DNA of 64,000 bases from Trichomonas vaginalis G3 (Eukaryota > Parabasalia > Trichomonadida > Trichomonadidae), in NCBI RefSeq assembly GCF_026262505.1, contig NC_067206.1, forward strand, positions 27,295,896-27,359,895, in the 5' to 3' direction. The position numbers were made by a program, and so were the translations under genes. The notes beneath the pieces were generated by a model. The model was not told the DNA's origin. It worked only from the letters and a program-made list of their open reading frames with translations, and did no database searches. Shown here piece after piece: positions 17,773 to 25,969 of this stretch (its first letter is position 1; every line of letters begins with the position of its first letter).

Positions 17773-18015
17773 TTAATACGGTTGAGGTGTTGGATTTGGT
17801 TGCCAACTAGACTGTGGTGCAGGTTCAGGCTGTTGTATAACAGGAGCTTGTTCTTCTGGTTCAGGGTCTTTAGGTATAATACCAACGAACTGACCTACTC
17901 TTTTACCAATATTTTTGACTCCGTTCCAAATTCCTCTTCCTACGGTTTTTATTCCATTCCATATACCTCTTCCAACATTTCGAAAGAAGTTTCCAATACT
18001 ACTGAAGAAACCCAT
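17773..18015 (-). CDS. Small amphipathic-repeat virion-type peptide, 80 aa
   Basis: The first 45 residues are Gly-, Arg- and aromatic-rich and internally repeated (NVGRGIWNGIKTVGRGIWNG). A Pro/Gln-rich tail follows. The amphipathic, basic repeats resemble membrane-active or DNA-condensing virion peptides. It starts MGFFSS, with Gly2 as in 13713-14126. It is convergent with the gene ending at 17768, five bases away. The function is inferred only from composition. Confidence 0.6.
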   Translation of the reverse strand: MGFFSSIGNFFRNVGRGIWNGIKTVGRGIWNGVKNIGKRVGQFVGIIPKDPEPEEQAPVIQQPEPAPQSSWQPNPTPQPY

Positions 18016-18033
18016 TTTACTATATGTAAAAAT

Positions 18034-18162
18034 CTAATGTCCACCTAGTCTCTTACGTTTCCTTCTGAGTTCCATAGCATTTTTTAACTGGAGCTCATAC
18101 ATTCTGTTTCTCCTCTGGTAGAAAACATATTCTGGGTCAACTCCTGTGTTCGCGTCATCCAT
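18034..18162 (-). CDS. Short basic protein, 42 aa
   Basis: This is a 42-codon frame, MDDANTGVDPEYVFYQRRNR onward, ending in a basic helix (ELRRKRKRLGGH). Its start overlaps the stop of the upstream gene by eight bases (ATGGATGA), and the next gene starts 18 bases beyond its stop. This compact fit supports it. A DNA-binding or core peptide is possible from its charge. Confidence 0.55.
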   Translation of the reverse strand: MDDANTGVDPEYVFYQRRNRMYELQLKNAMELRRKRKRLGGH

Positions 18163-18394
18163 AAAGTTGTTTATATCCCACTTCAGGGTTTGTATAAAAC
18201 TCTTTCCATCTCATATTTGCATACCATGGTGGCAAACCTAACGCAGCGTCATTTGACATGGCAGTTTGCATTTGTACATCTGTTGGCACTTGACCATAGT
18301 TTGCCATTGCAGTTTGTATTCTAACTTCATTTGGAATATTCTCTGGGTTTGGTTGTCCAGGTTGCTGTGCATTTGCTAAGTTCTGTGCGTCCAT
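18155..18394 (-). CDS. Small Gln/Asn/Pro-rich protein, 79 aa
   Basis: The frame is open from MDAQNLANAQQPGQPNPENI. It contains two copies of a QTAM-type motif (VRIQTAMANYGQVP and VQMQTAMSNDAALG) and an aromatic C-terminus (WYANMRWKEFYTNPEVGY). The leader TTTTTATCTAATATTAA matches the leaders of neighbouring genes. The family is unknown; probably a small virion component. Confidence 0.55.
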   Translation of the reverse strand: MDAQNLANAQQPGQPNPENIPNEVRIQTAMANYGQVPTDVQMQTAMSNDAALGLPPWYANMRWKEFYTNPEVGYKQLYG

Positions 18395-18417
18395 TTAATA
18401 TTAGATAAAAATATCTC

Positions 18418-18549
18418 TTACGAGTACATATACTGAACATTTACAGGCATTGGTTCATCTTCATATTCTCTATATCTTTCTGCCACGTCAAAGAAATAAA
18501 TGACACAATGGAAAAAACCTAAAACAAGTAGTCCTATTTCAAACCACAT
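18418..18549 (-). CDS. Small single-pass membrane protein, 43 aa
   Basis: This is a 43-codon frame with one hydrophobic span at the start (about residues 2-20, FEIGLLVLGFFHCVIYFF) and an acidic, Tyr-rich tail. It overlaps the end of the methyltransferase gene by 16 bases. Viral elements often carry one tiny membrane protein. The role is unknown. Confidence 0.5.
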   Translation of the reverse strand: MWFEIGLLVLGFFHCVIYFFDVAERYREYEDEPMPVNVQYMYS

Positions 18550-19352
18550 TTACTTACTAGTAAAATTTCTTTGTTATGACACTTTCTCCGGTTTATAGGA
18601 CCTCTCTCATATTCTATCTTGTCATATCTAAACTCATAGTCATGTATGTCCTCTAACCATCTCATAACGGTTTCCAAACCACTTTTATCGGATGTAAAGT
18701 AAAAGCATGGATGGTTATGTAAAACGTCTAAAGTTTCTAAAGAGTCTCTCAAAGTCCAGTCTACTTGGTATTGAAAATCCCATGTGTTATAGAACGGCGG
18801 GTCCACTATAAAGAAAATATTTTCCTTGTCTTTATATTTTTCATACAACTCTGTCCAATGACATCTCACAAACTCTATACCCTCAATATATTTTTCTATG
18901 TCCTCTTTGAAAACATTTGTATAGTTGAGATATAAAACTTTTGACATAAGTGTTTCAATGTCATGAACTCTTATAGAACCACTATATAATAGTCTAGCAG
19001 ATATACTATCCCAGTCTATATATTCTGCTTTTTTCAAAACCTCTCTCACAATATTTTTCTTATCTAATGGTATACGTTCCATCTTACCTATAGGTATCTT
19101 TTCTTTTAACTCTTTCAATATATTGTTTGTGTCTGGTATATGTTTGAGACGGTCCATATAGTTGTCGAAGTCATTGCATATAATCTTTGAGTCTGGGAAT
19201 ATTGTATGGCACAAATGGGATATATAGAAACTTCCACCGAACAAATCTACAAATGTTAGACCATTCGGTAGTTTCTTAAGTTCTCTCAATAGAATATCTT
19301 TACATCTACTCTTATTTCCAAAGAACGGTAACGGCGGTTTTGTAAAATTCAT
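18534..19352 (-). CDS. Dam-like (D12 class) DNA adenine-N6 methyltransferase, 272 aa
   Basis: It transfers a methyl group from S-adenosylmethionine to adenine N6 in DNA. It has the SAM site LPFFGNKSR (residues 8-16) and FVDLFGGS (34-41), and the catalytic DPPFYN (184-189). The length is usual for Dam-type enzymes. It is the last gene before the right TIR and starts at 19352 with the leader TTTTTATTATTATATATAA. It could mark element DNA or alter host chromatin; N6-methyladenine is known as the main DNA mark in Trichomonas. All motifs are intact. Confidence 0.9.
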   Translation of the reverse strand: MNFTKPPLPFFGNKSRCKDILLRELKKLPNGLTFVDLFGGSFYISHLCHTIFPDSKIICNDFDNYMDRLKHIPDTNNILKELKEKIPIGKMERIPLDKKNIVREVLKKAEYIDWDSISARLLYSGSIRVHDIETLMSKVLYLNYTNVFKEDIEKYIEGIEFVRCHWTELYEKYKDKENIFFIVDPPFYNTWDFQYQVDWTLRDSLETLDVLHNHPCFYFTSDKSGLETVMRWLEDIHDYEFRYDKIEYERGPINRRKCHNKEILLVSKCGLK

Positions 19353-19397
19353 TTATATATAATAATAAAAATGTTTTTACCTGAAAAGTGACAGAAA

Positions 19398-19551
19398 AGG
19401 CTTCTCAAAGTATACTTCCTTGGAACGCCCGTAACTTTTCCTGTAGCGACGATAGACCCTTACTTGTCCGGACAAAGTTATACTAAACATCTTCAGGGCT
19501 AGAGGGCACGAAGTGCCTGGAGGCCCCACTACCTTTTTTTTTTTTTTTTTT
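19398..19551. repeat. Right terminal inverted repeat of copy A
   Basis: The reverse complement of this stretch matches 51223-51445 over several blocks, including the run around AACTTTGTCCGGACAAG and the end block GGTAGTGGGG. The outer end runs into 18 T residues (19534-19551). A short hairpin (GGCAC/GTGCC) lies at about 19505-19517. Copy A is shorter than copy B here by a roughly 60-nt internal block. The exact outer boundary and target-site duplication cannot be fixed because the far end of each element is outside the window. Confidence 0.85.
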
Positions 19552-20276
19552 CATATGGTTTTATGATAGATAAGCATTATATTCCCACTCCTTATATTCG
19601 TAAATTTTGATGTTTATCCTTCGCTTTTAAGATCATTGAATTTGATTTTTATATAAAATAGTTATATATTAGAAAATAATATGAGTTTATGTGATATTAT
19701 TTTTCAGAAGATTTCATTCTATATGCCTATGAAAAGTACTCTCAAAACTAACTTTTTCCTAATTATAATTAAATCTAGAATATTGTATTATGCTTAGTAT
19801 TATTTCATTTTTCTCATTCAATTTAGAATTTACGAATGTTAAAAAATTGAGAGCTGTCACTTTTGATGAATTTCTGTTTATTACATGGGAAAGAAATAAG
19901 GTTAATTAAAAATAATGAAAAATACAAGTTTAAGGTTAATGAAAAGTGACAATGGGCGAGTTTGTCCCCCACTCCTTTAGAGATATTATATTGCATACAA
20001 TTTTATTAAAATATTTCGATTGAAAACACTCTAGAATGAAATTTGGTCTTCTGGAGTTAACGAAACACTCTAAATAGTCTCAGAAAAGCGAAATAGAACT
20101 TTTATGGCTCTAAATGGACAGTATGAGATGGTACGCATGAAATCTTAATCGAAATTTCAATTGGAAATTCAAGATTTATATTAAAACTCATTCAACTGTA
20201 CAATAAATAAATAAATAAAAAAGTGGTTTATTGAAAAATAAAAAAACCGACATTTTTTTTAATGAAATTTTTATAA
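19552..20276. other. AT-rich host flank without a recognisable gene
   Basis: It holds short frames only. It contains two GTCACTTTT/AAAAGTGAC words (about 19847 and 19941) and a run of AAAT repeats near 20205. Nothing that looks coding was found. Confidence 0.6.
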
Positions 20277-22640
20277 AATATTTCAGAAGGTAATAGTCGT
20301 GGTGTTGAATTTTCTGCTGATGGTACTATTCTTCTTAGAGCCCCGAAGACGCTTGTTGGTGAATACATTATTCCTGCAAGTTGCACAACAATTCGAGGAG
20401 GTAATTCAGCAGATGAAAGTCCGTTCTTCTTTTGCAGAGATAACATCACTTCGATTAGTGCTGAACGTGGGAGTCTACTTTCGAATGTTTGTTACTATTG
20501 TTTCGCTAATTCTGCGCTTGTTTCTTGTGACCTAAGTCAGTGCACAAAATTATTAAACGTCAACTGTGCAATGTTTCGCGAATGTTACAAACTAGCCAAT
20601 GTTCAACTTCCTCCCAATTGCGAGATTTTAAATTATGGTTGCTTTCATGTAACAAAAGCTTTGAAGAAACTTGATTTGCCTGATTCAGTAAAGACAATTG
20701 CTGGCTATCATAGCGTATATTTTAGAGTTTTTTCGTGGAGTGGATTAAAACAGATAAAAATTAATCCAACATCTAAATTGACCACGGTAGGAAGCGATTG
20801 TTTTGCTGGTTCGCAATTGAAATATTTTTATTTTCCTGAATTTTGCAAAGATGTAACATTTTCTGCCTTCTAAGGCTGTCCTATTATAGAATTCTCCTTC
20901 CATCCGAATAATAATAAATTCAAAACAGATGGAACAAGTATATTCAATGGTGATAATAATAAAACCCTAATGTTTGTAAGTTCTGGTTTGACAGGAACAT
21001 ATACGGTTCCTAGTTTTGTGACAAGAATCGAATCCTCGGCCATGAGAGGAGGAAGACTTTCAAAATGTGTCATTGGACCTCAAGTTACATATTTGGGTAC
21101 GTATGTTTTGTGTGAGAGTAAAATAACTGAATTCGAATTCCCTCCTCAGATGACATCTGTTGCTGAAGCAATGTTTTATGGTTGTCATTCTTTGACTACA
21201 GTAAAATTCACTGATTCAATCACTCAGATTCAAAACTATGCTTTCTATGACTGCTCTGCATTGAAAAACTTGGTTTTGCCATCAAAATTAAAGTCAATTG
21301 GAAATAATGCTTTTGCAAAATGCTTTGCTCTAGGAATGTTAACACTTCCTGCAGAGTGTGATCAAATAGGTGATGGTGTTTTCAAGGAGATTTCAATAAC
21401 AATATATTCATTGAATCCTGAAATTCAAATAGATAATTATGTTATGTATAAAAACAATCGTCAGACAATCACAGCGTATCTCGGATCAGATGATACTTCT
21501 AATATTATAGTCAACAGCAGCTGCACATTAATTGGATCAGGAGCATTTCAATCAAAGTCATTTGCCCATGTTACATTTGACAATAACGAAATGATTAATA
21601 TCTCTTCTTATGCTTTTGCCTCATCAACAATCAAATCAATAACATTTCCAGCAGGATTAAAGCAGATTGATCAATATGCATTCAGTGAATGCAAAAGCCT
21701 TACTCGTGTATCATTTCAAGGATCACAAATTACAGAAATTCCTGATTATTGTTTCTACGAATCAAAGTTGTCAATAATGGAAAAAGAAATCAACGAGTAC
21801 AAAAATGATTTTTGGAAGATTTTAGAATTACGCTCTAATTCAGATTTTGATGCAGTTTACAATTTCCTTAAAAAACTTTCAGAAGAAGATGATAAATTGA
21901 AAATGTCTATTTCATGTGCAGTTGGATTAAGTGAAATTCAAAATCCAGAAGGATGGACTCCACTTCTTAATGCATGCGTTAAAGGAGATTTACAATTAAC
22001 AAAATCTCTTATTGAAGGAGGCTGTGATAAAAATGCAGTTACTAAAAATGAAAATAATTGTTTACTTCTAGCATCATACAATGGACATCTTGAAATTGTA
22101 AAATATTTAATTGGAATTGGTTTTGACAAGAATTGGCGATCTAAACTTGGATATAATGCAATTCTTCTAGCATCACAAGAAGGTCAACTAGATACAGTTA
22201 AATATTTGAAAAGTATTGGTTGTGATGTCAACTCTAAAGCAAATTGTAATGCAAGTTGCATTTATCTTTCATCATGCGGTGGTCATCTTGAAACAGTTAA
22301 ATATCTTTTCTCAGTTGGAGCTGATCCAAATGAAAGAGAAAATAATGGATGTCCTCCTATAATTATTGCATCACAAGAAGGTCATCTTGAAGTAGTTAAA
22401 TATCTTATTCAATGTGGATGTAATAAAAATGATAAAACAGATTATAACAGTTCTTCACTTCATTGGGCAGCAGAAAATGGTCATTTTGAAGTTGTTGAAT
22501 ATTTAGTTTCAATTGGTGTCAATCTTAATGATAAAGACAATGGTGGAAAAACAGCACTTGATTTGGCAAAAGAAAAACAATACGAGAATGACAACTACAG
22601 AAAGATCGTCGATCTTCTAAATCGATCGGGTGCAAAATAA
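20277..22640 (+). pseudogene. Chimeric BspA-type LRR / ankyrin gene, 5'-truncated with one nonsense codon
   Basis: One reading frame runs from about 20277 to the stop at 22640, apart from an in-frame TAA at 20871. No ATG is present before the first LRR-like residues. Residues up to about 21758 are BspA-type leucine-rich repeats (LRR_5), for example FYGCHSLTTVKFTDSITQI. The frame then changes abruptly to an ankyrin protein (ESKLSIMEKEINEYKND onward) that is nearly identical to the C-terminal 290 residues of the gene at 30059-31318. The join coincides with the end of an inverted duplication. BspA proteins are surface adhesin candidates in trichomonads. From the ATG at 20970 a 556-aa fusion could still be read. 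Confidence 0.8.
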
Positions 22641-22893
22641 TTTTATCATCAAGAACAAATTCGAATTGAAGAATGAATAAACAACTATTTTTATTACATG
22701 AAAAATGGTTTTTCATATATAGTTGCCACTTGAGATATTAAGCATGAAACTCTGACAGAAGTGTGTTCAAAAGGTTCTGAAATTTTTGGAATGTTTCGGT
22801 ACTTTTTGTGAATAGTTTCGCTGATAAAGAAATTCCATTGTTGAGAATATATACCTTCAGAATAATGGCAAAATTTTCATTCTGCAAAATTTT
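21759..22893 (+). repeat. Inverted duplication, arm 1
   Basis: It is near-identical in the coding part to the reverse complement of 29766-30941 and more diverged downstream of the stop codon. It covers the ankyrin repeats, the 3' flank and the start of a short TATAACACTGAACATCAACC word. The copies differ by a handful of amino acids. Confidence 0.85.
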
Positions 22894-23045
22894 TGTCAAA
22901 AAATATAACACTGAACATCAACCAATCTCTACAAGACAATCAAATTTGAATTAATGAAGCAGCATTGTCAAATAATATATCATTAAACATCAACCAAACT
23001 CAATAAGACAATCAAATTTGAATTAATAAGGCAGCTTTTAGTTTG
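22894..23045 (+). repeat. Degenerate tandem of a 70-80 bp unit
   Basis: The words CATCAACCAA, AAGACAATCAAATTTGAATT and AAGCAGC/AGGCAGC occur twice in the same order. The first unit begins with a 25-bp word also found, in the same orientation, at 29740 beside arm 2 of the inverted duplication. Confidence 0.6.
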
Positions 23046-23233
23046 GCAAACCCAAATTTTAGCTAAAAGTGACAGGGGAAAAAACGTTTAGTATTAAAAA
23101 AAAGACCGATGAGAGCTTCGTTCGAAATATAGAGGGAACTGAGAATGCGCAACCATTCTCAGGGAATATTGGATGCTATTCCCGTTCCCTCTGTATGGAA
23201 AATTGAGGTTTTCAAAGGGAGTTAAAATAATAT

Positions 23234-23473
23234 CAAATTTATACTAATTTACTTCAAAATACAAAAGTATTTGACAGCTAAAATTAGTTACTTTAGCAAG
23301 CCTATCAATACCCTTTTACGATTATTGCTACTTTTTCGAAATAAAAGTAAAAACAAATTTATACTAATTTACTTCAAAATACAAAAGTATTTGACAGCTA
23401 AAATTAGTTACTTTAGCAAGCCTATCAATACCCTTTTACGATTATTGCTACTTTTTCGAAATAAAATAAATTT
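23234..23473 (+). repeat. Perfect or near-perfect 120-bp direct duplication
   Basis: The segment starting CAAATTTATACTAATTTACT recurs after 120 bases with no visible differences until the end of the second copy. It contains no convincing gene. Confidence 0.85.
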
Positions 23474-23565
23474 ATTATCAAAAACCTTTTTTTTCTTAGT
23501 AAAAATAAACAAAATTTTTTACCTTATGAACTTTTGATGGAAATATGCAAATTTAAAATAATAAA

Positions 23566-23700
23566 GAAAGCCGCGAGCGAAGCGATCGGCTTAGTTCGAA
23601 GATTTTGATTCAAATCTTTGCTGATCTGTAATTCGCGGAAGCCGCGAGCGAATCGAGCGGCTTAGGTCTAAGATTTTGATTCAAATCTTTGCTTATATTC
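23566..23700 (+). repeat. Two copies of a GC-hairpin unit upstream of the HID1-like gene
   Basis: The unit AAGCCGCGAGCGAAGCGATC, then GGCTTAG and GATTTTGATTCAAATCTTTG, occurs twice about 75 bases apart. GCCG/CGGC ends and the inner GCGA/TCGC words allow a hairpin, and GATTTTGATTCAAATC is itself partly palindromic. No gene is seen from 22641 to 23857. Confidence 0.65.
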
Positions 23701-23795
23701 CTTAAATTCTTTATGAAACTCGCAACAGTTCCATAAAAAATTTTAAATTCTAAACTGTCGAAATTACCGATCGGTAATCACACCCTTCACGGGTG

Positions 23796-23804
23796 TGTCA
23801 CTTT
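23796..23804 (+). promoter_or_regulatory. Initiator-like TCACTTTT upstream of the HID1-like gene
   Basis: GTCACTTTTA matches the trichomonad initiator pattern TCAYTWYT and lies about 60 bases before the ATG at 23858. Trichomonad leaders are usually shorter than this, so the assignment is tentative. Confidence 0.45.
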
Positions 23805-23857
23805 TAGCTAAAATTACCCCTACTCGAGAAAAAAAATATAAAAATTATAAAAAAAAT

Positions 23858-25606
23858 ATGGGCGCAACAACTTCTTCTCCTGCTGAGATTAAGCAGTTTT
23901 GTGATATCATAGAGAACATGAACAAGGAAGATTTTATTGAAAACGAGCCAATTATTCAAGCTGCTGGTAATATTCGCACTCTTAACTGTATTTCAAATGT
24001 CGAGTTCCAAAAATTCTATTTAAAGGAACCAAACAACATTATCATGCTTATCATACATTGTATCAATACTTTATACGGTGAAAGAAAGCTGAGAACAGTT
24101 TTAGGAGCAGTTTTAATCTTATCTAAGCTTTTACCAGTCATTGGAGTTTCGTACAATGATATTTCAGAGCTTGCATGGCTTCTTGATGGTGAAGAATCAG
24201 TTCTTGAAAGATTAATTAAGGCAATAAAAGAAATGTGTTTCCAACCTGGAATTATGATGTCTTCTACAGCTACAGATCCAACAGTTTGGATTTGGGAAAA
24301 GCAGGACTTTGATTTCGAGAACTCTAGGTTCGACAGCTTAGCCATTTTAAACTTTGCATGCAGCTACGAATATTTCTTCGAAAATAATCCAGAATACCAT
24401 GAAAAGATCAAGAAGATCTGCCAATGGGAACCAGAACCAGGCAAATACTTCTTGCGCGCAATTATGGGTGCATTAACTCACCATTTCTCAAGATTCTACC
24501 CTCTCGTCCTTAATTATCTGAACTGGGCTCTTAGAAACGATCCGAACATCATAGTTGCTGCAGTTTCATCAAATACTCTTGAAATCTTGATAGATTTGGC
24601 ATATTCTCAAATAGAAAAGCTCAATTCTCTCATCAGTTTCTCTCCGAATGTCGAAGCCATCGAAGTCGACTTAATTATCGCAATTTTACAAATAATCCTT
24701 CATCATCAGAAAGCTAAGTACGATATCAAGAAAGTATTACTCATTATCCTCAGAGCTCTTATTCTCGCTAACGATCTTGGCCACGTTACCACTACACAAC
24801 GCATTTACCTTACATTACTTCTTTTAGTGACTTCCAACAAGTCCTCCATCGAATTTCTTGCAGAACCACTTACGTTATCCCTTGGTACTAAGAAAGCTCC
24901 GCATGGAGACACACTTTCTTTGGCGATTTTGGAAGCAACATTTTATGTCTTTATGAATCCCAAAGGAAAAGAGCTCCGAACACTCTGTTTAGGTGTTATC
25001 CATAACATTGCCACTACATTTGTCCAGAGCAAACCAGTTCTTCCTGAAATTATTGTTTCATTAATCCAAAAAACAGGAATTAGAGAGAAAAACGAGACCC
25101 AATTCAAGTCCACATGCACAATTGTGTCCCGTGTTGTCACTTTCGGTGAAGATAAGGACAAGAAGAGAGAAGATATCAAGAAATCCATTCTGAAAATCTA
25201 CGATTTACTTGAAGAGAACCAAAAGAAGTTGTTCGATGAAGTCATCGAGATGAAAGACCTTACAGAAGATTTCCCAATGACGTTGACAAACGTTAAACCT
25301 CATTTTAACTGTGTCAGATTCTATTTGAAGCAGTTGTTCATGTTTAGGAACAAGATTTCACTGTTTTCTCTGAAGAAGAACCTTCCTCCTCCAAAGGCTG
25401 CTCTTTCCAAACCTGCTCCTCAGAAACAGAAAGCGAAAGAAGTGAAGAAAGAAGAGGAAAAACCTAAAGAACAAGAACAAGAAAAGAAAGAAGAAAATGA
25501 AGAAAAAGAAGAACAACAAAGTCAACAAATTGAACTTCCTGAACCTAAATCTGATGTCGAAGATCAGGATATGGAAGAATCCGGAGAAGAATCAAATGAA
25601 ATTTAA
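23858..25606 (+). CDS. HID1/dymeclin-family protein, probably N-myristoylated, 582 aa
   Basis: The start is taken at the ATG of MGATTSSP, which has Gly2 and Thr/Ser at 5-6 as needed for N-myristoylation. The body is all-helical (HEAT-like) with segments reminiscent of HID1, such as DPTVWIWEKQDFDF and a late LRTLCLGVIHNIATTF block. HID1 proteins work at the Golgi in vesicle and granule sorting. The C-terminal 75 residues are a low-complexity Lys/Glu/Gln tail. The family call rests on the N-terminus, helical layout and partial similarity from memory. The gene is intact, with normal host codon use. Confidence 0.55.
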   Translation: MGATTSSPAEIKQFCDIIENMNKEDFIENEPIIQAAGNIRTLNCISNVEFQKFYLKEPNNIIMLIIHCINTLYGERKLRTVLGAVLILSKLLPVIGVSYNDISELAWLLDGEESVLERLIKAIKEMCFQPGIMMSSTATDPTVWIWEKQDFDFENSRFDSLAILNFACSYEYFFENNPEYHEKIKKICQWEPEPGKYFLRAIMGALTHHFSRFYPLVLNYLNWALRNDPNIIVAAVSSNTLEILIDLAYSQIEKLNSLISFSPNVEAIEVDLIIAILQIILHHQKAKYDIKKVLLIILRALILANDLGHVTTTQRIYLTLLLLVTSNKSSIEFLAEPLTLSLGTKKAPHGDTLSLAILEATFYVFMNPKGKELRTLCLGVIHNIATTFVQSKPVLPEIIVSLIQKTGIREKNETQFKSTCTIVSRVVTFGEDKDKKREDIKKSILKIYDLLEENQKKLFDEVIEMKDLTEDFPMTLTNVKPHFNCVRFYLKQLFMFRNKISLFSLKKNLPPPKAALSKPAPQKQKAKEVKKEEEKPKEQEQEKKEENEEKEEQQSQQIELPEPKSDVEDQDMEESGEESNEI

Positions 25607-25969
25607 TTTTTTTATCACATCTTGTTTTATTTTTTGAAGATTAAAAACAAAAATTATTATATAATATTTATGTGATTATACTAAGGGAAACAGATGGAAG
25701 TTACCATGGAAATCCGCCACAAATTACATTTTTAAGATGCTTTTATACTTCTAAGATAAAGCTAAATTTCTAGAATCAATTATCAGAAGCTTAGGGTGAA
25801 ATTACAATTTTTTTTAACTTTAGAAGAGCCTAAACTCCCAAAATTTCGTCCTTTAGGTGACAAAAAAATTATTTAATGATTACATTGGTTACTTAATGAC
25901 AAAAATAAAAATTGTAATTACAATAATAAAAAGTGACAATTTTGACAGAAACCGCCCTTAAAATTTTTA
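25607..25969. other. Intergenic, AT-rich; AAAAGTGACA word near 25929
   Basis: Nothing coding was found. The word AAAAAGTGACAATTTTGACAG lies about 40 bases before the next ATG. The same core precedes the ATG at 44675. Confidence 0.5.

Larger units (their letters stand above)
1..19551 (+). mobile_element. Maverick/Polinton-like element, copy A (right-hand part)
   Basis: This block carries a packaging ATPase, an SF3 helicase, KilA-N proteins, an rve-type integrase, a phage-like fibre and a Dam-like methyltransferase. It ends at a terminal inverted repeat that recurs, inverted, at 51223. That gene set is the signature of the Polinton/Maverick and polinton-like virus group. Its left end lies before the window. 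Positions 1-8.7 kb align collinearly with 57.9-64.0 kb, which shows both are copies of one element in the same orientation. Several genes in the first 9 kb are frameshifted, whereas the 9.4-19.4 kb genes are nearly all open. No PolB or adenain-type protease was recognised. Confidence 0.88.

Noticed and set aside
20230-20300. 3' splice site (TTTCAG) joining an upstream exon to the BspA reading frame
   Set aside because: The sequence lacks the trichomonad branch/3' motif ACTAACACACAG and no upstream exon is seen; a 5' truncation is simpler.
23234-23537. 88-codon frame through the 120-bp duplication
   Set aside because: The start is a TTG, and the repeated reading comes from the duplication itself. 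No domain.
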